From: Chloroflexota bacterium
GTDB taxonomy: Bacteria; Chloroflexota; JAJPGV01
Reading direction: 5' to 3'
Assembly: GCA_021325635.1 (NCBI GenBank)
Contig: JAJPGV010000035.1
Span: forward strand, 186,001 to 250,000
DNA: 64,000 nt
Position numbers and translations under genes: made by a program. The notes beneath the pieces are model-generated. The model did no database searches and was not told the origin of the DNA. It saw nothing but the letters and a program-made list of their open reading frames with translations. Below, piece after piece: positions 9,296 through 18,245 of the stretch. Within the stretch, counting starts at the first letter, position 1. Each line of letters begins with the position of its first letter.

Positions 9296-10090
9296 CTAGC
9301 GCAAGAAGTCCAGCGTCAGCCGGGTAAAGCGCTCGGCCTGCTCGACGCACGAAGCGTGGGCGGCGGAGTCGATGAGCTCGAAGCGACCTCCACGGATGGC
9401 GGAGGCAATCTGCCGGCCGACCTCCGGCGTGCAGGAATGGTCCTGGTCGCCGGCCATGACAAGCGTAGGAACGCCGATTCGGCCGAGTTCGGCGCGTAGA
9501 TCGAGACCGGCCAGGGCCTCGCAGGCGAGGGCATAGCCACTCGACTCGGTGGCGGCGAAGGTGGCTTGCACCCAGGCGACCTCATCCGGGTTGGATCGCC
9601 GAAAGCCCTCGGTGAACCAGCGGGTCATGGTCGCATCGGCCAACGCGCCCATGCCCTCCGATCGAGCAACGGCGGCGCGCTCGCGCCAAGTGCGGGCGAC
9701 CTCGCCCTGGTAGTGAGAGGAGGTGTCGGCCAGGACGAGCTTGTCGACTCTGTCGCCATGGCGGGCGGCCAGCGATTGGGCGACCATGCCGCCCATGGAC
9801 AGGCCGACGATCGAGGCGCGCTCGATGGACAGCTCGTCGAGCAGCCGCGTGAGATCGTCGGCCAGGTCGCCTATCGAATAGGAAATGCCGGGGTTGCCGC
9901 TGCGGCCCTGGCCGCGGAGGTCGTACAGCAGCAGGCTGAAGTCGTGGCCGAGCGGGCCCACCTGGTGCTTCCAGAGGTCCATGCTGCTGCCCAGGCAATG
10001 CGCCAGCACGACCCATGGGCCGGAGCCGGAAGTGCGATATTCCGTCTCGAACGATCCAGTCCTCGCGCGCATGGCCTCAGCATACGCCAA
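9296..10090 (-). CDS. Alpha/beta hydrolase (3-oxoadipate enol-lactonase-like)
   Basis: 264 aa; 'VVLAHCLGSSMDLWKHQ', 'VGLSMGGMVAQSLAARH', 'VMAGDQDHSCTPEVGRQIA'. Confidence 0.88.
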   Translation of the reverse strand: MAYAEAMRARTGSFETEYRTSGSGPWVVLAHCLGSSMDLWKHQVGPLGHDFSLLLYDLRGQGRSGNPGISYSIGDLADDLTRLLDELSIERASIVGLSMGGMVAQSLAARHGDRVDKLVLADTSSHYQGEVARTWRERAAVARSEGMGALADATMTRWFTEGFRRSNPDEVAWVQATFAATESSGYALACEALAGLDLRAELGRIGVPTLVMAGDQDHSCTPEVGRQIASAIRGGRFELIDSAAHASCVEQAERFTRLTLDFLR

Positions 10091-10099
10091 GCGGCGTAT

Positions 10100-10912
10100 T
10101 CAGCCGCTGAACTGGCGCCAGAAGAAGTAGGCGCTCACGGTCAGGCCGATGAGGATGACGATTCGGCGGACGACGCGCGCTTCCATGCGGCGCACGACGC
10201 GAGCTCCGCCATAGCCGCCGACCACGCCGCCAACGATCATCAGGCTGGCTTGCGGCCAGGCGATGGCGCCGGCGAGGATAAAGGCCACCACGGCCACACC
10301 GTTCGTCAGGCTGGCCAGGAACGTTCGATAGGCGTTCATGGCGTGGAAATCGGTCATGCCGAGCAGGCCCAGCGCGGCCAGCATGAGGATGCCGATACCG
10401 CCGCCGAAATAGCCGCCGTAGAGGGCGATGCCGAGCTGCACGACCGCGACCCCGGCGAGGCGCCAGGGGTTGATGTGGCTGAGGCCGCGGCCGCCTCCGA
10501 GCCGCTTTTGCAGGACCGGATTGAAGGCGAACAGCAGCGTGGCGACGAGCAGCAAATAAGGGACCGCACGCTCGAACAGCGCCGGCGGCGTCTTCAACAG
10601 CAGCAGCGCTCCCAGCGCGCCGCCGAAGATGCTGATCGCACCGAACAGCGCTACGTGCGGCGCCCCCTTCAGCTCGCGCCGGTAGGCCACGGCGCTCGAG
10701 ATCACGCCAGGCCAGAGGGCGATGGTGTTGGTAGCGTTTGCTCGGACCGCCGGCACGCCGGCCAGCAGCAGGCTGGGGAATACGAGGAACGTGCCTCCGC
10801 CGGAGATGCTGTTCACTATCCCCCCGGCCACCGCCGCCAGGAACAACGCGAGCGCGGTTAGAGGAGCCACCAGTCCCAATCCGGGCCGTTCATGTGCTTG
10901 CCGTTTTACCAT
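10100..10912 (-). CDS. Sulfite exporter TauE/SafE family (TSUP) permease
   Basis: 270 aa; 'AGGIVNSISGGGTFLVFPSLLLAGVPAVRANATNTIALWPG', 'YGGYFGGGIGILMLAALGLLG'. Confidence 0.88.
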   Translation of the reverse strand: MVKRQAHERPGLGLVAPLTALALFLAAVAGGIVNSISGGGTFLVFPSLLLAGVPAVRANATNTIALWPGVISSAVAYRRELKGAPHVALFGAISIFGGALGALLLLKTPPALFERAVPYLLLVATLLFAFNPVLQKRLGGGRGLSHINPWRLAGVAVVQLGIALYGGYFGGGIGILMLAALGLLGMTDFHAMNAYRTFLASLTNGVAVVAFILAGAIAWPQASLMIVGGVVGGYGGARVVRRMEARVVRRIVILIGLTVSAYFFWRQFSG

Positions 10913-10932
10913 CCAGAGGGAAAAGCTGAACG

Positions 10933-12054
10933 TTGCACTCCAAGCGCAGGCGAATCAATGGTTGGGCCGTGCTGGCGCTGGCCGCGCTGGCCACCGGCTG
11001 GCTGGTCGTGCTGGCTCGCCCGCGCCTGCAGGGTTGGAAGGACGCCCTGGCCGCGGCCGTGCTCATGCCTGCCAGCCCGGCGGCGGAGTCGGGCGGGCCG
11101 GCGGGCAGCGCGCCGAGCCCTGCCCTCACGCCCGTGAGCTCGCCGCCGGCCAGCGGAGGAGCCGCTCGCAGTGCCGCGCCGAGCGTAAGCGCAGCGACGC
11201 CGTCCCCGGCTGCCAGTCCGACAAAGGACACGCCCACGCAGCTGACTACGCCCGGCCCGGCCCCAGCCGCCTCGCCGTCGGCAGCGCGCGTCGAGTGGCG
11301 GCTGTTCTTGAGCCAAGCGCTGGGACAGGGCATGTCCTACCTGCTGTACCTTCCAGCCGGCTACGACACCAGCCCAACCCAGCGTTATCCGGTTCTCTAC
11401 CTGCTGCACGGGATCGGCGGCGGCTTCGGCGGGCAGAACGGGTCGAATACGGAATGGCCCGGGTATGGGGTCAGCGTCGCGGCTAACAGGCTCATCGCGG
11501 CCGGCGAGACGCCGGCGACGATCATCGTCATGCCGCAGGGAGACCAGTCCTTCTGGATGGACCAGGCGAATGGAGGCCCCAAGTACGGCAGCTACGTGGC
11601 CCAGGACATGGTCCGGGAAATCGACAGCCAGCTGCGGACTGTCCCGGACCGTAAGCACCGCGCCATCGGCGGCGTTTCCATGGGCGGGTTCGGGGCCCTG
11701 GCCCTGGCGATGCTGTTTCCCGACACGTTCGCCGCCGCCGGCGCTCACAGCGCCTCGCTGCCCGCCAGGGCCGGAGGCCCGGCCTTCTTCGGCAGCGACG
11801 CCTACTTCAATGCGCACGATCCGGTTCACCTGCTGCACGACCGTCCGGCACAAGCCCGCGCGCTCAAGCTGTGGTTGGACGTCGGCAGCCAGGACACGCT
11901 CAGCCGAGTGGCCGACGAAGCGCTCCACCAGCAATTGCAGCGCGACGGCATAGCCCACGAGTGGCACGAGTGGCCCGGGAGCCATACCCCCGCATACTGG
12001 GAAGCCCACGTAGAGGACTATCTGCGGTTCTACGGCTCAGCGCTGCGGGGATAA
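10933..12054 (+). CDS. Membrane-anchored esterase (esterase D/enterochelin esterase-like alpha/beta hydrolase)
   Basis: 373 aa; N-terminal TM, Pro/Ala/Ser linker, then 'YPVLYLLHGIGGGF', 'AIGGVSMGGFGALALAM'. Confidence 0.85.
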   Translation: MHSKRRRINGWAVLALAALATGWLVVLARPRLQGWKDALAAAVLMPASPAAESGGPAGSAPSPALTPVSSPPASGGAARSAAPSVSAATPSPAASPTKDTPTQLTTPGPAPAASPSAARVEWRLFLSQALGQGMSYLLYLPAGYDTSPTQRYPVLYLLHGIGGGFGGQNGSNTEWPGYGVSVAANRLIAAGETPATIIVMPQGDQSFWMDQANGGPKYGSYVAQDMVREIDSQLRTVPDRKHRAIGGVSMGGFGALALAMLFPDTFAAAGAHSASLPARAGGPAFFGSDAYFNAHDPVHLLHDRPAQARALKLWLDVGSQDTLSRVADEALHQQLQRDGIAHEWHEWPGSHTPAYWEAHVEDYLRFYGSALRG

Positions 12055-12063
12055 GTGCCGGCG

Positions 12064-12134
12064 GAGTGCCGAGTGCCGGGTGCCGGGTGCCGACGGAGTG
12101 CCGAGTGCCGACGGGAGTGCGAGTGCTGAGTGCC
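12064..12134. repeat. Degenerate tandem heptamer array (GAGTGCC)n, left arm of inverted repeat
   Basis: GAGTGCC GAGTGCC GGGTGCC GGGTGCC GACG GAGTGCC GAGTGCC GACGG GAGTGC GAGTGCT GAGTGCC read directly. Confidence 0.9.
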
Positions 12135-12288
12135 GAGCGTGATTTGCGGATGCGAGTTTCGTTAGCACTCACATGCGGCATCGATCGCGCGACTACTATC
12201 TAGGAGAGCGCATGCATCGAGAATCAGAAGCGACGCTCCCCGCTTGGCTTTGCGTATGGCGGCGGCAGCCCCCTCCGGCGCTCCGTGG

Positions 12289-12390
12289 GCACTCAGCACC
12301 CCCGTCGTCACTCGGCACTCCCGTGGGCACTCGGCACTCGGCACTCCGTCGGCACCCGGCACTCGGCACTCGGCACTCCCGCCGGCACTC
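12289..12390. repeat. Degenerate tandem heptamer array (GGCACTC)n, right arm of inverted repeat
   Basis: 12333-12371 GGCACTCGGCACTCCGTCGGCACCCGGCACTCGGCACTC is the reverse complement of the left arm with one GGGTGCC unit removed. Confidence 0.9.
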
Positions 12391-12420
12391 CTGCGTGGGT
12401 GATCTGACGTAAGCCAGGAA

Positions 12421-13536
12421 CGACCGCTCACCTGGGCGGAGGTCAATCTCGACGCAATTGCGCACAACGTGCGCGAGCTCAAGCGCTGGCTGGGTCCGGA
12501 CATTCACCTGCTGCCAATCGTGAAGGCCAATGCCTATGGCCACGGGGCTGTCGAGGTCGCGCGGACGGTGTTGAAGCACGGCGCCGACGCTCTGGGCGTG
12601 GCGCGTGTCGAGGAGGGCGTGCAGCTGCGCATGGCGCGCGTGTACGCACCGATCCTGATCATGGGCCACACCCCGCTGTGGGATGCCGAAGAGGTGGTGG
12701 CGCACGCCCTCACGCCAACGGTGAACGACCCGGACCTGGCCCGTGAGCTCAACGCTATCGCCGAGAAGCGCATGGTTAGCGTGCCGGTGCAGATCAAAGT
12801 GGACACGGGCCTGATTCGCTATGGCTGCCTGCCTGCCGAGGCCATCCCGCTGGCCGAAGAGGTCCATAGCTTGCCGAACCTGAACCTGGAGGGCATCTAC
12901 ACGCACTTCGCCTGTGGCGAGGATGAGGATCCTGACTTCACCCGCGAGCAGCTGGACCGCTTCCAGGACGTGGTGAACCAGCTGCATCAGCGCGGCATCG
13001 ACTTTCGCTTTCAGCACGCCGGCCACGTGACCAACGTAGGCATGCCCGAGCTGCGGCTGAACATGGTCCGCATCGGGCTCGCGGTGTACGGTTTGTCGCC
13101 GGCGCCGAACATGGCCGCGGAGATGGAGCTGCGCCCAGCCATGAGCTTGAAGTCGCGGTTGATCCGCGTAGCCTCGATCCCGGCCGGCACGTCGGTGGGC
13201 TACAGCCGGACCTTTCATACCCAGAAGGCCTCGGTTATCGGGACGGTTCCCATTGGCTACGGTGACGGGCTGGACTGGCGGCTGCACAACCGCGGCGCTG
13301 CTTTGGTCCGTGGCCGGCGGGTGCCGATCGTGGGGCGCGTGTCGATGGATAACATCACCATCGATCTGACGGGCGTGGACGCGGCTACCGGTGACGAGGT
13401 AGTGCTGCTGGGCTGCCAGGAAGGCGAGCGTATCAGCGCCGAGGAGCTGGCTGCGCTGAGCGGCACGATCAGCTACGACGTGCCGTGCTCAATCACGGCG
13501 CGTGTCCCGCGCGTGTTCACGGGCAGCCAGGACTGA
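12421..13536 (+). CDS. alr: Alanine racemase (5' end unresolved; ORF-track start is GTG 12469)
   Basis: 'RPLTWAEVNLDAIAHNVRELKR...LLPIVKANAYGHGAVEVA', 'VGYSRTF', 'RVSMDNITIDLT'; conserved N-terminal residues lie upstream of the only in-frame standard start. Confidence 0.9.
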   Translation, partial: RPLTWAEVNLDAIAHNVRELKRWLGPDIHLLPIVKANAYGHGAVEVARTVLKHGADALGVARVEEGVQLRMARVYAPILIMGHTPLWDAEEVVAHALTPTVNDPDLARELNAIAEKRMVSVPVQIKVDTGLIRYGCLPAEAIPLAEEVHSLPNLNLEGIYTHFACGEDEDPDFTREQLDRFQDVVNQLHQRGIDFRFQHAGHVTNVGMPELRLNMVRIGLAVYGLSPAPNMAAEMELRPAMSLKSRLIRVASIPAGTSVGYSRTFHTQKASVIGTVPIGYGDGLDWRLHNRGAALVRGRRVPIVGRVSMDNITIDLTGVDAATGDEVVLLGCQEGERISAEELAALSGTISYDVPCSITARVPRVFTGSQD

Positions 13537-13547
13537 GGCTGGGAGCG

Positions 13548-13946
13548 ATGCTGGAACTGGGCATGCGCGGCGAGCTCCGCGCAACAGTGGACTTTTCAAT
13601 GACCGCGGCCGCCATCGGATCCGGCTCGGTCGAGGTGCTTTCCACGCCGTACATGATCGGCATGATGGAGATGGCAGCCATCCGGGCCATCAGCGGCGGC
13701 CTGGAGCCGGGTCAGGCATCGGTGGGAACGGTCGTCAACGTGCGGCACCTCGCCGCCACGCCGATTGGCTTCGAGGTCACGGCCCGAGCACAGCTGCTGG
13801 AGATCGATGGCCGGCGCTTGGTTTTCGGCGTGGAAGCGTTCGACCAAAGCGAGCAGGTTGGCGAGGGACGTCACGAGCGATTCCTGATCGATTTCGATCG
13901 ATTCATGGCTCGGGCCCTGGCCAAACAGCGGAGCTCCGCCGGCTGA
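13548..13946 (+). CDS. Hotdog-fold thioesterase (FlK-like)
   Basis: Start ATG 13548; 'MLELGMRGELRATVDFSMTAAAIGSGSVEVLSTPYMIGMMEMAAIRAI...ASVGTVVNVRHLAATPIGFEVTARAQLLEIDGRRLVFGVEAFD'. Confidence 0.82.
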   Translation: MLELGMRGELRATVDFSMTAAAIGSGSVEVLSTPYMIGMMEMAAIRAISGGLEPGQASVGTVVNVRHLAATPIGFEVTARAQLLEIDGRRLVFGVEAFDQSEQVGEGRHERFLIDFDRFMARALAKQRSSAG

Positions 13947-14013
13947 AGAACCTTCTCCGAAGGGTGATTTTTGTCACAAGCAGGCGCCATCCAGCGTGCT
14001 AAGGTATGCCTCT

Positions 14014-16152
14014 ATGAAGCTCAAGAAGCTCGTCGTGGTGGAGTCGCCGGCGAAGGCGCGCACCCTCGAGAAGTACCTGGGGCGGGACTTCCAGGTGAAA
14101 GCTTCGCTGGGTCACGTCCGCGATCTTCCCAAGAGCGCGCTCGGCGTGGACACCGATCACGACTTCACCCCGAAATACACCGTCCCCATGGACAAGCGCA
14201 AGCTGGTCAAGGACCTGAAGGACAGCGCCAAGTCGGCAGGCGATGTGTACCTGGCAACTGACCCGGACCGGGAAGGGGAGGCCATTGCCTGGCATTTGAT
14301 GGCGGCCATGGATCTCGAGCCCGACAAGGTTCGGCGGGTCGCTTTCCATGAAATCACGGAAGGCGCGGTGAAGGAGGCCATCGCCAACCCGCGCTCGATA
14401 GACATGGATCTGGTCAACGCCCAGCAGGCGCGACGTGTGCTCGACCGGTTGGTCGGTTACAAGCTGTCGCCGCTGCTGTGGCGTAAGGTGCGGCGTGGTC
14501 TGAGCGCCGGCCGGGTGCAGTCCGTTGCGGTTCGCCTCATCTGTGACCGCGAAGATGCGATTGAAAAGTTCAAGCCAGAGGAATACTGGACGATCGAGGC
14601 TGACCTGGCTCAGTCCGGCAAACGGACCAAGAAGGACGTCTTCCGCGCTCAGCTGCTGCAGCGCAGCGGTAAGAAGGTCAGCCCCAAGAGCGAGGATGAC
14701 GCCAAGGGTATCGTCGAAGCGCTGAAGGGCGCCGCCTACGGGGTGGACGACGTGCGCACCAAACGCGCGGCACGTCAGCCGGCGCCGCCGTTCACCACCA
14801 GCACGCTGCAGCAGGAGGCGGGCCGCAAGCTCGGCTTTACGGCCAAGCGCACCATGGCCATTGCGCAACAGCTGTACGAGGGTGTGGACCTGGGGTCGAG
14901 CGGGCCGGTCGGCCTCATCACCTACATGCGTACCGACTCCCTGAACGTCGCCAGCGTGGCCCAGGGCGAGGCGCGCGACTTCATTCGGGATAAGTGGGGC
15001 AAGACCTACGTGCCCGACCGGCCTCGTGTGTACAAGACCCGCAGCCGCGGGGCGCAGGAGGCCCACGAAGCCATCCGCCCAACGTCCACACGGCGCGACC
15101 CGGCGCAGCTGCGATCGATGCTGCCGTCGGAGCAGTACCGTCTCTACAAGCTGATCTGGGATCGCTTCGTGGCTAGCCAGATGGCTTCGGCCGAGCTGGA
15201 TCAGACGGCAGTGGACATCAAGGCCGTAGACTTCCTGTTCCGCGCCAACGGTTCGCGCGTGGTCTTCCCCGGGTTCACCGTGCTGTATCTCGAGGGGCAG
15301 GACAGTGACGAGGAAAAGGAGGGCGCGCTGCCGGCGCTGACGAAGGGCGAGACGCTCGATCTGATCGGGCTGCTGCCCAATCAGCACTTCACCCAGCCAC
15401 CACCGCGCTACACCGAGGCCAGCCTGATCAAGACCATGGAAGAGGAAGGCATTGGCCGGCCCAGCACGTACGCACCCACCATCGCTACCATCCAGGAGCG
15501 GCGGTACGTCGAGCGCGTCCAGAAGCAGCTCAAGCCAACGGAGCTTGGCCGGGCGGTAAATAGCCTGCTGGTCGAGCAGTTTCCCAACGTCGTTGACGTC
15601 AAGTTCACCTCCAATCTGGAAGAGGAGCTGGACGACATCGCCTCGGGTGAGCGCCTCTGGGTGCCGGTGCTCAAGAGCTTCTATGAGCCCTTCGACGAGC
15701 GAGTCAAACAGGCGGGAGAGACGGTCGAGCGGGTCAAGGTTGCAGATGAGCAGACCGACCAGCCCTGCCCTGAGTGCGGCCGGCACATGGTGATCAAACT
15801 CGGCCGGTTCGGACGCTTCCTGGCCTGCCCGGGCTTCCCGGAGTGCCGGCACACCGAGCGCATTCAGAATAAGCTGGGCGTGAAATGTCCGCGCTGCGGC
15901 AGCGAGCTGGTGGAGCGCCGCTCCAAGAAGGGCCGAGTGTTCTACGGCTGCAGCGCATACCCCGCATGCGATTTCACTGCTTGGAACCGGCCAATCAACA
16001 TCCCCTGCCCCAACTGCGGCGGTCTGCTGACACAGGGTCGTGAGAACCGGGTGGAATGCACCGGCTGTGGCTTCAAGGGCAGCGCGGACGAGCTGCCGGC
16101 GGCGCCGCCATCGACAGCCGAACCGGTGCGTGAGGTCGTTGCCGTCGGCTGA
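14014..16152 (+). CDS. topA: DNA topoisomerase I
   Basis: 'KKLVVVESPAKARTLEKYLGRDFQVKASLGHVRDLPKS', 'DPDREGEAIAWHL', 'GLITYMRTDS'; C-terminal zinc-ribbon repeats. Confidence 0.97.
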   Translation: MKLKKLVVVESPAKARTLEKYLGRDFQVKASLGHVRDLPKSALGVDTDHDFTPKYTVPMDKRKLVKDLKDSAKSAGDVYLATDPDREGEAIAWHLMAAMDLEPDKVRRVAFHEITEGAVKEAIANPRSIDMDLVNAQQARRVLDRLVGYKLSPLLWRKVRRGLSAGRVQSVAVRLICDREDAIEKFKPEEYWTIEADLAQSGKRTKKDVFRAQLLQRSGKKVSPKSEDDAKGIVEALKGAAYGVDDVRTKRAARQPAPPFTTSTLQQEAGRKLGFTAKRTMAIAQQLYEGVDLGSSGPVGLITYMRTDSLNVASVAQGEARDFIRDKWGKTYVPDRPRVYKTRSRGAQEAHEAIRPTSTRRDPAQLRSMLPSEQYRLYKLIWDRFVASQMASAELDQTAVDIKAVDFLFRANGSRVVFPGFTVLYLEGQDSDEEKEGALPALTKGETLDLIGLLPNQHFTQPPPRYTEASLIKTMEEEGIGRPSTYAPTIATIQERRYVERVQKQLKPTELGRAVNSLLVEQFPNVVDVKFTSNLEEELDDIASGERLWVPVLKSFYEPFDERVKQAGETVERVKVADEQTDQPCPECGRHMVIKLGRFGRFLACPGFPECRHTERIQNKLGVKCPRCGSELVERRSKKGRVFYGCSAYPACDFTAWNRPINIPCPNCGGLLTQGRENRVECTGCGFKGSADELPAAPPSTAEPVREVVAVG

Positions 16153-16188
16153 GTCAGTCCGGGCCGCACTCATACTCCGCGAGGATTC

Positions 16189-16740
16189 ATGCAGAACAGG
16201 CGTATTCGCGCTACCACCATCGTGGCGGTGCGGGTTGGGAATGAGGTAGCCATGGCGGGAGATGGTCAGGTGACCGTGAACGACATGGTTATGAAGCATG
16301 GCGCCCGCAAGCTTCGAAGGCTGTACAAGGACCAGGTGCTGGCCGGTTTCGCCGGCTCGGTGGCCGACGCGCTGGCGCTGTTCGATAAGTTCGAGAGCCA
16401 GCTCGAGAAGTATTCGGGCAACACTCGCCGGGCGGCGGTAGAGCTCACGCGCGAGTGGCGATCCGACCGGTTCCTGCGCCGCTTGGAGGCGATGCTGGTG
16501 GTCGCCGATACGGACAATCTGCTGATCCTGTCAGGTGAGGGCGACGTCATCGAGCCGGACGAGCAGGTAGCGGCGATTGGCTCCGGCGCTGGTTACGCCA
16601 CCGCGGCGGCCAAAGCGCTCATTCAGCACTCCTCGCTGAGCGCCAGCGAGATCGCCGTGGCCGCGATGAAGGTCGCAGCAGAATTATGCGTGTATACGAA
16701 CGATAAGATTTCGCTCGAAGTTATCGGACCGAATGGCTGA
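16189..16740 (+). CDS. hslV: ATP-dependent protease proteolytic subunit HslV
   Basis: '[54 protein letters not shown]'. Confidence 0.95.
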   Translation: MQNRRIRATTIVAVRVGNEVAMAGDGQVTVNDMVMKHGARKLRRLYKDQVLAGFAGSVADALALFDKFESQLEKYSGNTRRAAVELTREWRSDRFLRRLEAMLVVADTDNLLILSGEGDVIEPDEQVAAIGSGAGYATAAAKALIQHSSLSASEIAVAAMKVAAELCVYTNDKISLEVIGPNG

Positions 16741-18112
16741 GCTCACCCCACAAGAGATCGTTGCCGAGCTGGACCGCTACGTGATCGGCCAGCAATCCGC
16801 TAAGAAAGCGCTGGCCGTTGCGCTGCGCAATCGTTACCGGCGGCGCCACCTGGCGCCGGAGATCGCCGCCGAGGTGATGCCCAAGAACATCCTGATGATT
16901 GGGCCCACGGGTGTGGGCAAGACTGAGCTCGCCCGGCGGCTGGCTCGCCTGCACGACGCCCCGTTCATCAAGGTCGAGGCCACCAAGTTCACCGAGGTGG
17001 GCTACGTAGGCCGCGACGTGGAGTCGATCGTTCGCGATCTTCTGGAAGCGGCCATCAACCTGGAGCATGAGAGCCGCCAGGAAGAGGTCAAGCAGCGCGC
17101 CGAGGAGCTGGCTGAGGAGCGAATCGTCGAGGCACTGCTCAGCCAGAGCGTCCCCGAGCTGGTAGCCAAAGCACGGACGGCGGCTGCGGAGCTGGCTAAG
17201 CGCGAGCAGGCGCAGCTGCGACGCCGCCGAAAAGCCCTCGCCGCGGCCTTGAGCGCCAACAAGCTAGACGAGCAGGTGATCGAGATCGAGACCGAAGCGG
17301 AGGACGCTTTTCCTCCGATCATGGAGTTCATCTCGACCGCCAACCCGGAAGAGCTGAGCGACAGCATCCAGGATTTCGTGAGCCACGTGGCCCAGCACCA
17401 GCAGCGCAAGCGGTCGAAACAGATGTCCGTACGCGAAGCCCGCCGCCTGCTGACGGCCGAAGAGTCCAACAAGCTCATCAACTGGGACGCGGTCATCGAC
17501 GCCGCGACCAGCCGCGTCGAAGAGGCCGGCATCGTCTTCCTGGATGAGATCGACAAGATTGCACGCCCGGCGGGCCACGAAACCACGGTGGACATCTCGG
17601 GCGAGGGTGTGCAGCGGGATCTGCTGCCGCTGATCGAGGGATCGACCGTGATGACTCGCTACGGGCCAGTACGAACGGAGCACATCCTGTTTATCTGCGC
17701 GGGCTCGTTTCACCACGCCAAGCCCAGCGACCTGATCCCCGAGCTGCAGGGCCGGCTGCCACTGCGGGTCGAGCTCGAGACTCTGACCGAAGAGTCGTTC
17801 GTGCGCATCCTCATGCAGCCGGACAACGCGCTGACCAAGCAGTATCAGGCGCTGATGGGGGTCGAGGGCGTTGAGCTGGACTTCACCGACGACGGACTGC
17901 GCGAGATTGCGCATGTGGCCGTCCAGGCCAACGATCGTTTGGAGAACATCGGGGCGCGCCGGCTGCACACGGTGGTTGAACGGGTGCTGGAGGAGCTGTC
18001 TTTCGATGCCTCGAACCGTAAGGGGCAGGCCGTGACGGTGGATCGCGAATACGTGCTGGCGCGGCTGGCGGACCTGGTGAAGGACGAGGACCTGGGGAAG
18101 TACATTCTCTAG
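16733..18112 (+). CDS. hslU: ATP-dependent protease ATPase subunit HslU
   Basis: '[35 protein letters not shown]', '[17 protein letters not shown]', '[12 protein letters not shown]', C-terminal 'DLGKYIL'. Confidence 0.97.
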   Translation: MAELTPQEIVAELDRYVIGQQSAKKALAVALRNRYRRRHLAPEIAAEVMPKNILMIGPTGVGKTELARRLARLHDAPFIKVEATKFTEVGYVGRDVESIVRDLLEAAINLEHESRQEEVKQRAEELAEERIVEALLSQSVPELVAKARTAAAELAKREQAQLRRRRKALAAALSANKLDEQVIEIETEAEDAFPPIMEFISTANPEELSDSIQDFVSHVAQHQQRKRSKQMSVREARRLLTAEESNKLINWDAVIDAATSRVEEAGIVFLDEIDKIARPAGHETTVDISGEGVQRDLLPLIEGSTVMTRYGPVRTEHILFICAGSFHHAKPSDLIPELQGRLPLRVELETLTEESFVRILMQPDNALTKQYQALMGVEGVELDFTDDGLREIAHVAVQANDRLENIGARRLHTVVERVLEELSFDASNRKGQAVTVDREYVLARLADLVKDEDLGKYIL

Positions 18113-18245
18113 GGTCTAGGCCGGGATTCGCTAGAATTCGAAGGCTAAAAAACACACGCCCAACCACGGGGTCCGGATCGTGACCGAGGTCGTCGGGATT
18201 GCCGGACAGCCCAGGGCGGAGGACAAACGAAAGGATAGGTAACCC

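Noticed and set aside
12162-12170. TTAGCACTC as a second CIRCE element upstream of alr
   Set aside because: The left half-site is perfect, but the sequence after a 9-nt spacer (ATCGATCGC) does not match GAGTGCTAA; only a half-site, perhaps chance similarity with the nearby heptamer repeats.
12064-12390. CRISPR array interpretation of the heptamer repeats
   Set aside because: Units are 7 nt and near-contiguous, no unique 25-40 nt spacers, arms are inverted, and no cas genes are present.
13999-16299. 766-aa minus-strand ORF antisense to topA/hslV
   Set aside because: Lies opposite topA with no recognisable domain; GC-rich shadow ORF.
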